The translations under genes were made by a program, and so were the position numbers. Shown here in pieces: positions 8,122-16,817 of a stretch of 37,876 bases of DNA. Position 1 is the stretch's first letter. Each line of letters starts with the position of its first letter. The notes below the pieces were generated by a model. That model was not told the origin of the DNA. It ran no database searches and worked only from the letters and a program-made list of their open reading frames with translations. Where the stretch lies: positions 1 to 37,876 of the forward strand of contig NZ_BAZF01000029.1 in NCBI RefSeq assembly GCF_000813145.1. Direction: 5' to 3'. This DNA is from Geobacter sp. OR-1 (GTDB taxonomy: Bacteria > Desulfobacterota > Desulfuromonadia > Geobacterales > DSM-12255).

Positions 8122-10228
8122 TCATGTGATTTCTTCAAGCAATGTCGAGAGCGCCTCGATTCGGTTTACAGGTTGATAACAAGCGTTTTTTGCGCATACA
8201 TAGACCGTCGGCCGACCTTCAAGAGTTTGGTAATTTCCGGCCTCCCCTTTACCGGCGTAACGAAAGACAGCGTTTGGGATAAATTTGCTGTATAGCAAGC
8301 AGAGGAACGGCTTTAATTCATTTCTTTCTCCCGAAATTGTCACAGTATATTCGGGCGAATCGCTGAAATCCAAGGCTGACAGGAAATACAATGAGTTTGT
8401 GGGGGCTTGAGCTACTGTCCCCATGAATGACCTCAGGATTGCCTCCCCTCTTTTGGAGAAAAAAGAATCACCGGTAATCCGGCCAAGCCTTAAGAGAGCT
8501 AAGGCCGCCATACTGTTTCCCGATGGCATTACGCCGTCATGTGAACTGATATGTTTTACCAGCAGCTTTTCGCCATCGTTGCCGCTTTCAAATAGAGCAC
8601 CGCTATTGTCTGTGCCGAAGATTCTAAGCATCTCTGTGGCAAAATGACTTGCCTGTTCCAGATAGCGATCTGTAAAGGTAACTTGGTGAAGCTCGATAAG
8701 TGCCCCGACAAAGTTGGCGTAGTCCTCCAGAAACCCTTTACCCGATGTTTTCCCCAGATAATAACTTCTCATTAACCGTGAAGAAGTTCCTGTCAATGAG
8801 TCGAGAATGAATTCCACTGCCCTGACGGCGGCTTCGAGATACCTTTCGTTACCAATAACAGCGTATCCCCTTGCCAGAGCGGTAATCATGAGACTGTTCC
8901 AGGCTGTTATAATCTTTTCGTCACGAAACGGCCTGACTCGCTCTCCCCTCACCCTAAGTATAGAGCCGCGCCATCTCAGGAGATCAGCAGCAACTATATC
9001 CGGCGATATCCCCTCCTCAGCGGAAAACTCCTCAAGTGAAACAGGGAGATGAAGAATATTGCGGCCGTCAAAATTCCCTTGCTCGGTAACATCGAACATT
9101 CGGCAAAAAACTCCCGGCTTCGCGCTTGCCTATGACTGCCTGGATCTCAGCGGTAGTCCAAAGGTAATACTTGCCTTCCATCCCCTCGCTATCGGCATCC
9201 TGACCAGCAAAGAATGCTCCGTCTGGTGACGTCATGTCATTCAGGACATAGGAAAATATCTCTTCCGCAACCTGTCGGAAGAATTGATCAGATGTTGACT
9301 GGAAAGCTCCCAGATATGCCAATGATATGAGCGCCTGATCGTAGAGCATCTTTTCAAAGTGCGGCACTAACCAGTTGCGGTCAACCGAGTAGCGGTGAAA
9401 ACCGAATCCGAGCTGATCATAGATCCCTCCGTTTCTCATTTGGCGTAACGTGTTAGTAACCATTTGCAGAGGACCCGAATTTCCGCTCCTGCCGTAGCGC
9501 AGAAGGAAATCGATGATTATCGGCATGGGGAATTTCGGGGTATTACCGAACCCGCCATATTGGCTGTCATAGATCTCAATTAATTGCCGATACGCTTCAT
9601 CCATGACTTGATATTTTGTAATGGTTCCCGGTTGCGGCGAAAACACTTGACCGAGAGCTTTGAGTGCAGCGATTGAGTTGTGTTCAAGCTTGTTCCGGTC
9701 AGTCCGCCAGAGCTTGGCAAAATATTCCAACACCTGGATTATTCCCGGCATCCCCATGGTTTGATTTCTCGGGATATAAGTAGTGGCATAAAATGGGATT
9801 TTATCTGGAGTCATAAATACGTTCAGCGGCCACCCTCCGCTTCCGGTCATCAACTGTGCAACAGCCATATATTGCTCGTCGATATCAGGCCGTTCCTCAC
9901 GATCAACTTTGATACATATGAAAGAACGATTGAAAATTGCCGCTACATCAGGGTCTTCAAATGATTCGTGTGCCATGACATGGCACCAATGACAAGAGGA
10001 ATAACCAATTGACAGGAATACAGGTTTATTTTCGGAAATGGCTATTTCAAAAGCGGCCTCACCCCATGGGAACCAACCAACCGGGTTATCGGCATGCTGC
10101 AGCAGGTAAGGGCTGGTCGAAAATATAAGTCTATTAAACTTCTGGCCGCCGTCAGTTGGCAAGGTACCCTTGTCAACCTCAATCAGAAGTCTGATGCGAG
10201 TATTCTCATCCTCGATGCGGTTATTCAT
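8122..10228 (-). pseudogene. DUF255/YyaL (SPATS20-like) thioredoxin-domain protein, frameshifted
   Basis: Two overlapping reverse-strand frames make up one gene. The upstream frame (from ATG 10228) encodes the thioredoxin-like part, with the family motif [17 protein letters not shown] and the sequence [13 protein letters not shown], and runs into the (alpha/alpha)6 barrel. The downstream frame (8122-9099) carries on with [16 protein letters not shown] and the rest of the barrel. The frames meet at a run of six A on the plus strand (9105-9110); one base fewer there restores [15 protein letters not shown], which fits the family. So a single-base insertion, a sequencing error or slippage is responsible. 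Restored length would be about 700 residues, the family norm. Biochemical function of the family is not settled. The start at 10228 (AAAGG upstream) was preferred over an ATG at 10267. Confidence 0.85.
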
Positions 10229-10313
10229 CTGAGTTGCCTTTTCTCTGACCTTGAAAGTGATCCACATTTAAAAATTACGTGTTGTCTAAGCAAGATATTC
10301 TTCCCTCACCCCC

Positions 10314-10350
10314 AAAAAAAGAGACAGTAATAATGTTTTGCTGTCTCTTT
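10314..10350 (-). terminator. Rho-independent terminator of the small secreted protein gene
   Basis: The stem AGAGACAG/CTGTCTCT (10320-10327 with 10341-10348) is followed on the reverse strand by a run of seven or more T (plus-strand A-run 10314-10320). It lies between the stop of the gene at 10383 and the start of the DUF255 gene, and so separates two same-strand units. Confidence 0.75.
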
Positions 10351-10382
10351 ATTTCATTTATGTCCACCTCTATACCGAGAAA

Positions 10383-10673
10383 TCACCCACCAACAGTCAT
10401 GAATTCAAGGGTCCTTTCTGTCTCACGTAATTTATCGTTGAGATTACGCAATTCATCTTTAGTGTATACATCCGTTCCCTTAGATATCTCTTTATTCAGC
10501 TTATCAATCCGCTGCTGAATTGAATCGACATTATCAACACAGTTCTTTGAGACCAGCAAGCATTCATCTTTCTTGACCTCATTTCCGCCAGTTACTTCAG
10601 CTGAAACGAACTGTACCGATGTTAATAGAACAGATGCAGCCACAATTCCTATTAGACCTGTTACCCGTTTCAT
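10383..10673 (-). CDS. Small secreted protein of unknown function
   Basis: The 96-residue product starts with a clear signal peptide (MKRVTGLIGIVAASVLLTS, cleavage probably after VSA). The mature part is about 70 residues, charged and probably helical, with two cysteines (DECLL and KNCVD) and a Gln/Lys/Glu-rich stretch suggesting a coiled coil. I do not recognise a family. ATG 10673 follows GGAGGTCAGCC; an in-frame ATG at 10694 also has AAGGAG and would add MIKRRSA. A sigma-70-like promoter (10712-10740) and a terminator (10314-10350) bracket it as a single-gene unit. Confidence 0.75.
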   Translation of the reverse strand: MKRVTGLIGIVAASVLLTSVQFVSAEVTGGNEVKKDECLLVSKNCVDNVDSIQQRIDKLNKEISKGTDVYTKDELRNLNDKLRETERTLEFMTVGG

Positions 10674-10711
10674 GGCTGACCTCCGTTTAATCATTTTGCT
10701 CCTTTATTTAT

Positions 10712-10740
10712 ACTATAACCATCGGCCTAATAAATTGCAA
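10712..10740 (-). promoter_or_regulatory. Sigma-70-like promoter of the small secreted protein gene
   Basis: On the reverse strand TTGCAA (10735-10740) and TATAGT (10712-10717) are separated by 17 bases, just upstream of the Shine-Dalgarno sequence of the 10383-10673 gene. Transcription would begin near 10705. Confidence 0.5.
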
Positions 10741-11071
10741 ATGAATTTCATTATCAACTACAACCCTACTATTTACATTTGTTCATATAGTTGAATAGAC
10801 TTACTATTGCCTGCAACAAATATTTCATCTGATACATTAATTGCCATTTCTTCTGGCCGACGCTACTAACTGTTTTTAATGCAAATTCAACAAATTTAGT
10901 TATTCTCTATTGCACGGCATACTTCACTGCGAGCTCGTTAACCTAGCGATTCCTTTATCTATTGCAATAGGCTAAATACGGCATAAATACTGCTTTCCTG
11001 TATACTTATCCAGTCAGCAAATTGTACCAGCTAAACTTATCGAATCTAGTTACAGTGCCAAGGAGTCACTT
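10741..11071. other. Intergenic region between divergent genes
   Basis: There is no supported gene here. The stretch is A+T rich and holds the sigma-54-like element at 10979-10994 near its right end. A near-miss with the same words (GGCA and TGC, one base too far apart) lies at about 10917-10931. Confidence 0.6.
10979..10994 (+). promoter_or_regulatory. Sigma-54-like -24/-12 promoter of the aconitase-like gene
   Basis: The site reads CGGCATAAATACTGCT, with GG (10980-10981) and GC (10992-10993) ten bases apart and the GGCA-N7-TGC core. It lies 79 bases before the start codon. Confidence 0.45.
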
Positions 11072-13003
11072 ATGGGGAAAAATCTCACCACAAAAATCCT
11101 CGAATCTCATTTGGTTTCGGGAAATCTGATTCCAAAATCAGAGATTGCTCTCAGAATCGACCACGCTTTACTTCAGGACGCGACCGGTACCATGGCATTG
11201 CTCGAATTTATGGCCATGGGGGCAGACAGGGTAAAGGTAGAACTTGCGGCTCAGTACATCGATCATAACCTGCTGCAGACCGACAACAGGAATTCTGATG
11301 ATCATATCTTCCTGATGACTGCAGCAGAGAAATTTGGGATTTATCTTTCAAAAGCAGGAAACGGGGTATCTCACCAAGTACACTTGGAAAGATTTGGTAT
11401 CCCAGGTAAAACGCTGCTTGGAGCTGATTCCCATTCTCCTACCGCAGCCGGGCTTTCGATGCTGGCCATAGGCGCTGGGGGGCTGGATGTTGCTATGGCC
11501 ATGGCTGGCAACCCATTTTATCTCCCATGCCCGAAAGTTATGGGGATCAAACTTGTTGGCCAACTTCCACCTTGGGTATCCGGCAAAGATGTCATTCTTG
11601 AAATGCTTCGCAGGCACTCTGTAAAGGGTGGTGTCGGTAAAATTATCGAATACTATGGTCCCGGGGTTGCCACACTTTCAGCTACGGACAGGGCCACCAT
11701 CGGTAACATGGGGGCAGAACTGGGAGCAACATCCAGCATATTTCCATCAGACGGGCGAACCAAAGAATTCCTTGATTCCCAGGGTCGCGGGGCATGTTGG
11801 CAAGAATTGTCCCCAGATCCGGATGCAACATATGACGAATACGACGAGATCGATCTGTCTTCCCTGGAACCGCTGATCGCTTGCCCATCCTCACCGGACA
11901 AAGTAGTCCCGGTCAGAGACGTTGCCGGCACCAAGGTAGATCAGGTAATCGTCGGCAGTTCGGTAAATTCCTCGTTCCGGGATCTCATGACAGTTTGCCG
12001 GATTCTCGATGGCAGAAGGGTCGCATCTCATCTCTCCTTCAACGTGAACCCCGGCAGCCGCCAGGTATTGGAGAATGTTGCTGCCCAGGGAGGGGTAATG
12101 ATGCTTCTTCTTGCGGGAGCGCAGATACATCAGCCAGGATGCCTGGGTTGCATTGGTATGGGGCAGGCACCTGGGACCGGTCAAGTGAGCCTGAGAACTT
12201 TTCCAAGAAACTTTCCCGGGCGTAGCGGCACTAAAAACGACATGGTCTACCTGTGCTCTCCCGAAACTGCTGCTGCTGCCGGAATTTTCGGAGAAATTAC
12301 AGATCCCCGCAGACTGGGTGAAATAATGAAATGGCCCGCTGTACAAAACCCGACGAAGTACGTTCTTGATGACTCAAGCATAATCTTTCCTCTTCAGGAG
12401 ACTGAAAATATACAGATAGTCACCGGCCCCAATATTGTGCCCTTCCCGGATTTCGAGGAGCTACCCGAAAATCTTGAAGCAGAGGTTATCATCACCCTGG
12501 GTGATAACATTTCTACCGACACGATCATGCCGGCAGGAAACAAAGTGCTCCCCTATCGCAGCAATATACCGGCCATCAGCCAGTTCGTATTCGAGCAGAT
12601 AGACCCCGAGTTCCATAAACGTGCAAAGGAAAAGGGTAACGGCGTAATTATTGCCGGTGAAAACTATGGCCAGGGATCTTCACGTGAGCATGCCGCCCTT
12701 GCGCCACGCTATTTGGGTATCAGAGTTAAAATAGCCAAGAGTTTTGCACGGATACATAAGGCAAACCTTATCAATTTCGGCATCCTGCCGCTGACTTTCA
12801 AGAACCCGGCTGATTACGATACCATCAAGCAGGGAGACATTCTAACACTTTGCAACATTCGCAACCTTATTAGCCAAGGGGAAAATGAATTGCCGGTTGA
12901 AAGCAAGGGGCGAATAATCCTTACGGTTCTTGATGTCTCGGAAAAAGAGCGGCTGGAACTGCTTGCAGGAGGGACCCTGAATTATGTGAAAAAAATGAAA
13001 TAA
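11072..13003 (+). CDS. Aconitase-family hydratase lacking the first Fe-S cysteine
   Basis: The 643-residue protein matches the shorter bacterial aconitase type in length and order. It has GADSHSPTAAG (dehydratase active-site His), KGGVGKIIEYYGPG, NMGAELGATSSIFPSD, and a C-terminal swivel domain with GDNISTDTIMPAG and GENYGQGSSREHAALAPRYLG (catalytic Ser-Arg). The [4Fe-4S] cluster of aconitases is held by a Cys in GSCTN plus a CxxC pair. Here the pair is present (Cys357, Cys360) but the first motif reads VGSSVNSS with Ser297 in place of Cys. Cys309 lies 12 residues further on and might or might not substitute. The enzyme may be inactive, hold the cluster differently, or act on another substrate. 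It starts after AAGGAG. The outer-membrane protein gene follows 19 bases later. Confidence 0.88.
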   Translation: MGKNLTTKILESHLVSGNLIPKSEIALRIDHALLQDATGTMALLEFMAMGADRVKVELAAQYIDHNLLQTDNRNSDDHIFLMTAAEKFGIYLSKAGNGVSHQVHLERFGIPGKTLLGADSHSPTAAGLSMLAIGAGGLDVAMAMAGNPFYLPCPKVMGIKLVGQLPPWVSGKDVILEMLRRHSVKGGVGKIIEYYGPGVATLSATDRATIGNMGAELGATSSIFPSDGRTKEFLDSQGRGACWQELSPDPDATYDEYDEIDLSSLEPLIACPSSPDKVVPVRDVAGTKVDQVIVGSSVNSSFRDLMTVCRILDGRRVASHLSFNVNPGSRQVLENVAAQGGVMMLLLAGAQIHQPGCLGCIGMGQAPGTGQVSLRTFPRNFPGRSGTKNDMVYLCSPETAAAAGIFGEITDPRRLGEIMKWPAVQNPTKYVLDDSSIIFPLQETENIQIVTGPNIVPFPDFEELPENLEAEVIITLGDNISTDTIMPAGNKVLPYRSNIPAISQFVFEQIDPEFHKRAKEKGNGVIIAGENYGQGSSREHAALAPRYLGIRVKIAKSFARIHKANLINFGILPLTFKNPADYDTIKQGDILTLCNIRNLISQGENELPVESKGRIILTVLDVSEKERLELLAGGTLNYVKKMK

Positions 13004-13022
13004 TAGTTGTTATAGGTAAAGA

Positions 13023-13985
13023 ATGCGGTCAATCTTTCTGTTGTTTTTATTGTTATTTTATTCCGCCGATTCAAGTGGCGAGGAATTCTTTATACTGGGC
13101 GGTGCCGCAAAGGATAATGACTCAGATGATATGACATATGCATGGCAATTGGAATATCAGGAGTCTTTGGGAGAGAGTTTTGCTGCCAGCATTTCCTATC
13201 TTAATGAAGGCCACGTTACGAACCACCACCGTGACGGAAATTCCATGCAATTATGGGGGAAGACGCATCTTTTGAAGCACAGGCTTTCCTTAGCTGCGGG
13301 TATCGGACCATTTTTGTATTTTGATACCACCAGTTCAGGGAACGGTAATGAGTATGTTAACGACCATGGGCTGCAAGGAATATTAAGCGTTTCGGCAACC
13401 TGGCATTATAGAGACAATTGGCTGTTCCAGATCCGCACTAATTGGGTCGGGGGCGTAAGCGGTTTCGATACTGTATCAGTAATTACCGGACTCGGTTACC
13501 AGTTGGAAGCTCCATTGCGCGCTCCAAAAGCGGCCGACTCTAAAACAAAACCTTCCGAAAACGAAGTGACCCTGTTTATTGGGGAAACGATCATGAACAG
13601 CTTTAAATCCGAAAGCAGCTTGGCATCCGGGATAGAATACCGGCAAACGCTTGCAGACCACTTGGATTTCAGCATAGGATGGCTCAATGAAGGGAACAAC
13701 GGCAAACTCCACCGCAACGGGATTTCTACGGAATTATGGATGGTGAATGACTTTTTAGCTGATAAACTTTCGCTGGGAATTGGCGCAGGCCTCTATGTTA
13801 CCTTCCATCACGATAACTTTATCCCTGACAGGATATCCCATAAGCCGTTAGCTGCAATTATGACCATGTCTGCTGGGTACCGTTTAAATACAATCTGGGG
13901 CGTACGGACTTCCTGGAATCGGATAATTACAGATTATGACAAAGATTCCGATGTTATTCTCGGAGGGATAAGCTTATGCTTTTGA
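13023..13985 (+). CDS. Outer-membrane beta-barrel protein with two tandem repeat domains
   Basis: The 320-residue protein begins with a signal peptide (MRSIFLLFLLLFYSADSSG) and ends in an aromatic residue (...ISLCF), as outer-membrane barrels do. It consists of two homologous halves, about 20-165 and 182-320. Both halves carry the same succession of motifs: xLNEGx, then HRxG followed by S and LW, then LSLxxGIGxxLY or GAGLYV, and a closing GxGY/GGIS segment. Alternating hydrophobic residues throughout suggest beta strands. Linker residues 165-182 are charged. The function is not recognised; a lipid-binding or lipid-modifying barrel is possible. It is encoded 19 bases after the aconitase-like gene and converges on the lpxR-type gene. 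Confidence 0.8.
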   Translation: MRSIFLLFLLLFYSADSSGEEFFILGGAAKDNDSDDMTYAWQLEYQESLGESFAASISYLNEGHVTNHHRDGNSMQLWGKTHLLKHRLSLAAGIGPFLYFDTTSSGNGNEYVNDHGLQGILSVSATWHYRDNWLFQIRTNWVGGVSGFDTVSVITGLGYQLEAPLRAPKAADSKTKPSENEVTLFIGETIMNSFKSESSLASGIEYRQTLADHLDFSIGWLNEGNNGKLHRNGISTELWMVNDFLADKLSLGIGAGLYVTFHHDNFIPDRISHKPLAAIMTMSAGYRLNTIWGVRTSWNRIITDYDKDSDVILGGISLCF

Positions 13986-14000
13986 AAGGATAGATATGTT

Positions 14001-14024
14001 TTGCTGAAGCATCGCTTTAGTAAA
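14001..14024. other. Short hairpin between convergent genes
   Basis: CTGAAGC/GCTTTAG (with one G-T pair) flanked by TTTT and AAAA forms a stem that overlaps the stop codon of the lpxR-type gene. There is no U-tract downstream in either direction, so I do not call it a terminator. Confidence 0.3.
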
Positions 14025-15051
14025 AATACGTCAAATTCACCGCCCCATATTTCTCAACCTCCCTCTGGCCGAAAAACTCCTTCCCTACTATAACGTAGGT
14101 AAATGATGTCTTAACTCTACCTGCCATGATCGATACCCCCAACTCCCCAAATGGTACAAAAACACGCTTTTTTACCCTTGGGCTGTCTTCAAAGGTATTG
14201 CCATCGAGCGTAATATCCCTGGCAACCAAGTCCCCACCCGCACCTCCAAAAAAATATGCCCCCCATTGGTGCTTGTTTCGATGATTATTAAAGATCGGAA
14301 CGGTCCCGATCCCCCGAATCGTTGTATCACCGGCACTTTCAGGCAAATTGTATCCAATGCGAACCTGCCCCTCAAAGTGCCCTTTGGTGAGGTAATTGCC
14401 AAGCATCGCGCTGCAGATCGGGAACAACTGGACTCCCAAATTTCCCACATATTCCGTGATGTCGAATTTGTGACGATATTCATACTGGAGATCCAATAAC
14501 GGCTCGTTCTTGAGCTGGTGACTCCACCCTTGCGGCAACCTGTTCTGAAACAAATGGTGGGCGGCTTCCTGTCCGGCTTCTCCGAGAGAATACGGGCCGA
14601 TAACGCCGACAATCAGTTTTAAGGTTTGCAAAGCTGATTGGGTTTGGTGGTGGGTTGTCAGCCCCAGATAAAGAATACCTGCATATGGACGGTCTTTGGG
14701 GTCAGGAACAGTCGAGTAAAGTTCAGTCGGTGTAAATAGAAGCTGGGCAATTTCATAAGATGAGGACTTGAAGCCGGTATCGGTCCCGAACAGATTCCAG
14801 AAATCTCCCAGTAATCCTTTGTTGTTTCGTGACAGAACCAGGGAAAGTCCGGCAGTGTAATTTTCGTCCTTTCCGTAGAAAGCGTCATTTTCAACATTCA
14901 TTGCAATGGCTGTTTGCGGCTGCTCGGCATAAGAATCTAACGTACCGCACAGATTGGCCAGCAAACAGAGCAATAATACAATGGCTGAAAAGAAGTTCTG
15001 TTTACATGACCGCTTTTGTAGTAATCCAAATGTCATATGTGCAATCGTCAT
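14017..15051 (-). CDS. LpxR-family lipid A 3'-O-deacylase (DUF2219)
   Basis: The 344-residue protein has an N-terminal export signal (hydrophobic 20-38) and typical LpxR features: ENDAFYGKDENYTAGLSL with the catalytic Asn55-Asp56 pair of the family, DRPYAGxLYLG, and VGVIGPYSLGEAGQEAAHHLFQ supplying the conserved histidine. It ends in tyrosine (NLTYFY), as outer-membrane barrels do. LpxR removes the 3'-acyloxyacyl chain of lipid A in the outer membrane and so changes surface permeability. Its start codon shares one base with the msrB stop (TAATG), so translation is coupled. It is the last gene of a seven-gene oxidase operon, an unexpected place for an envelope enzyme. Family call is firm; activity is inferred. 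Confidence 0.85.
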   Translation of the reverse strand: MTIAHMTFGLLQKRSCKQNFFSAIVLLLCLLANLCGTLDSYAEQPQTAIAMNVENDAFYGKDENYTAGLSLVLSRNNKGLLGDFWNLFGTDTGFKSSSYEIAQLLFTPTELYSTVPDPKDRPYAGILYLGLTTHHQTQSALQTLKLIVGVIGPYSLGEAGQEAAHHLFQNRLPQGWSHQLKNEPLLDLQYEYRHKFDITEYVGNLGVQLFPICSAMLGNYLTKGHFEGQVRIGYNLPESAGDTTIRGIGTVPIFNNHRNKHQWGAYFFGGAGGDLVARDITLDGNTFEDSPRVKKRVFVPFGELGVSIMAGRVKTSFTYVIVGKEFFGQREVEKYGAVNLTYFY

Positions 15052-15587
15052 TACTGCCCTTTCAATTCAACAAACAGCATAGCTTCAGAATTCATGCAAT
15101 ACCTTAGACCGGTTGGTTTGGGGCCGTCATCAAAAACATGGCCCAGATGGCCCTCGCACCGTGAACAGAGAACTTCTGTCCTTTTGGAAAACAGGCTGTT
15201 ATCAGGTCTAGTTGTGATGTTTTCCGGCGCAATCGGTTTTGTGAAACTTGGCCATCCAGTTCCAGACTCGAATTTGTCCTCGGAATTGAACAGATCAAGC
15301 CCACAACCGGCACATCGGAATACCCCATGTTCGTGGACTTTCAGGAGTTTGCCAGTAAACGCCCGTTCAGTCCCCTTTTCTCTGAGGATGTGAAACTGCT
15401 CCTTGGTCAGAATCCTTTTCCATTCCTGTTCTGTCTTAATAACCTTTTGTGACATGATATATCTCCCCAGTTCTGCGGAATATATTTTGAGAGACAATGC
15501 CCCACCTTTCTCAGAGCCGCCTGTGGACGGTCTGCAGGCAAACATCCCAACCAACAACACAAACAGTAAGATCAAAAAATGTCTCAT
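15051..15587 (-). CDS. msrB: Peptide-methionine (R)-S-oxide reductase, lipoprotein form
   Basis: The 178-residue protein carries an N-terminal lipoprotein signal (MRHFLILLFVLLVGMFAC, lipobox Cys18) in front of a complete MsrB domain. Zinc is held by CAGC and CSRC, and the substrate and catalytic regions appear as SGTGWPSF, GHLGHVFDDGP and RYCMNSEAM (reactive Cys in RYC). It reduces methionine-R-sulfoxide in oxidised proteins; the lipobox places it in the cell envelope, where it could repair exported oxidase subunits or periplasmic cytochromes. The start overlaps the end of coxB by four bases and its stop overlaps the start of the lpxR gene by one base. This is strong evidence for a common transcript. 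Confidence 0.93.
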   Translation of the reverse strand: MRHFLILLFVLLVGMFACRPSTGGSEKGGALSLKIYSAELGRYIMSQKVIKTEQEWKRILTKEQFHILREKGTERAFTGKLLKVHEHGVFRCAGCGLDLFNSEDKFESGTGWPSFTKPIAPENITTRPDNSLFSKRTEVLCSRCEGHLGHVFDDGPKPTGLRYCMNSEAMLFVELKGQ

Positions 15588-16504
15588 TTTGAGTGGCCGC
15601 CTATTTCTTGAATGAATTCAACTAGCTCTTCAATCTCATTTTCCCGTAAATCAGAATTGACAGGCATGATCGGCTGATACCCCTTTACGATGTCTGCTTT
15701 AGGGTCCAATATCGATCTCCTGACATATTCTTCATCTACAATCACACTCCGCTCTTTCCCGTTTGTTAAAACAATCTGTTTGCTCCCCCAAAGTCCCTTG
15801 AATGTCGGGCCCACTCCTGCAGTTCCATCGAGCGAATGACATCCGAGACACCCTAAAGTCTCAAGCAGTTTCCTGCCGGATATTTTCTCATGGTGTGATT
15901 CGACTTGGTTCAACCAGTCATTGAACTCCTGCTCCGAGACCGCTTCAACTGTAGCTAGCATCTTAGAATGTTCGGTACCGCAATAAACTGAGCAGAAAAG
16001 GTCATAGGAACCCTTTTGTGGAGCTATGAACCAGACATGGTTTTTCATCCCCGGAACGACGTCGCGCTTTACCCTGAAGGCTGGGATGTAAAAACCATGA
16101 ATAACATCCTGTGAAACCAGGTTGACCAGGATAGGCCTGCCGGCAGGGACATACATTTTCCTACTGGTTTTGGCATTTGGATAGGAAAAACTCCATGACC
16201 ACATCCGGGCAGTTGCGGTAACCTCAAGAGCGTTCCCGGGCACATTGCGCAAGGCAAGATAGCCGGCCCACCCGTAATAAAACATTGCCATAACCAACAA
16301 TGTCGGGATAAACGTCCAGAGGATTTCAAGCCAGATGTTACCGTCTGCAACGGAGGTTGGCTTCGGAGATCGTGATCGGTGATACCTGAAAGTAAAAACC
16401 AACATGACGGTAGAGATGACAATGAACAACAGTATGCAGATCCCGATGATAAATTTGAAAACCGGGTCTACTGCCTGATTCGTTGTCTGAATTATTGGAT
16501 CCAC
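15584..16504 (-). CDS. coxB: Cytochrome c oxidase subunit II with fused cytochrome c (caa3-type)
   Basis: Two membrane helices (about 14-40 and 60-85) precede the CuA cupredoxin domain with His136, Cys171, Cys175, His179 and Met182 (DVIHGF and CSVYCGTEHSKM). A C-terminal cytochrome c domain (about 205-306) follows with CLGCH at 219-223 and the methionine ligand in PIMP. This is the layout of caa3-type oxidases: electrons enter through the fused heme and pass via CuA to subunit I. The gene is fifth in the reverse-strand operon, starts 9 bases after subunit IV and overlaps msrB by four bases. Confidence 0.95.
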   Translation of the reverse strand: MDPIIQTTNQAVDPVFKFIIGICILLFIVISTVMLVFTFRYHRSRSPKPTSVADGNIWLEILWTFIPTLLVMAMFYYGWAGYLALRNVPGNALEVTATARMWSWSFSYPNAKTSRKMYVPAGRPILVNLVSQDVIHGFYIPAFRVKRDVVPGMKNHVWFIAPQKGSYDLFCSVYCGTEHSKMLATVEAVSEQEFNDWLNQVESHHEKISGRKLLETLGCLGCHSLDGTAGVGPTFKGLWGSKQIVLTNGKERSVIVDEEYVRRSILDPKADIVKGYQPIMPVNSDLRENEIEELVEFIQEIGGHSK

Positions 16505-16513
16505 TTCAACTCC

Positions 16514-16807
16514 CTACCGGTATGAGAGGTCAAAGAATGTGAAACCGATGAAAATTGCGAGCGTAACCAACGTCAGCAACAACAGCCCGCGCAGCAAGCG
16601 CCCCTCGTATCGCATATGCATGAAGAAAGCAATGACGAGAAAAGCTTTCATTACTGCAATTGCAAGGGATCCCCAAACATGGAGCACACCCAGATCCAGC
16701 CGAGAAACCCAGACTGTTAGCCCGGTCAAAAGTAACAGGAATACCCAGACCATAACGAGTTTTGGGTAACGTATTATATGATGACTGTCTTTCTCTATGT
16801 CAGCCAA
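16514..16807 (-). CDS. ctaF: Cytochrome c oxidase subunit IV (prokaryotic type)
   Basis: The 97-residue protein has three membrane helices and the MKAFLVIAFFMHMRYE signature of the small bacterial caa3-type subunit IV. It stabilises the oxidase complex in the membrane; it has no redox centre. It lies between subunit III and subunit II genes with gaps of about 10 bases on each side. Confidence 0.93.
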   Translation of the reverse strand: MADIEKDSHHIIRYPKLVMVWVFLLLLTGLTVWVSRLDLGVLHVWGSLAIAVMKAFLVIAFFMHMRYEGRLLRGLLLLTLVTLAIFIGFTFFDLSYR

Positions 16808-16817
16808 CCCTGACTCC

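Noticed and set aside
11891-12346. 151-codon reverse-strand frame inside the aconitase-like gene
   Set aside because: The forward frame is conserved over its whole length; the reverse frame shows no domain or start site.
14001-14024. Terminator between convergent outer-membrane genes
   Set aside because: A stem exists, but T and A runs are on the wrong sides for a U-tract in either direction.
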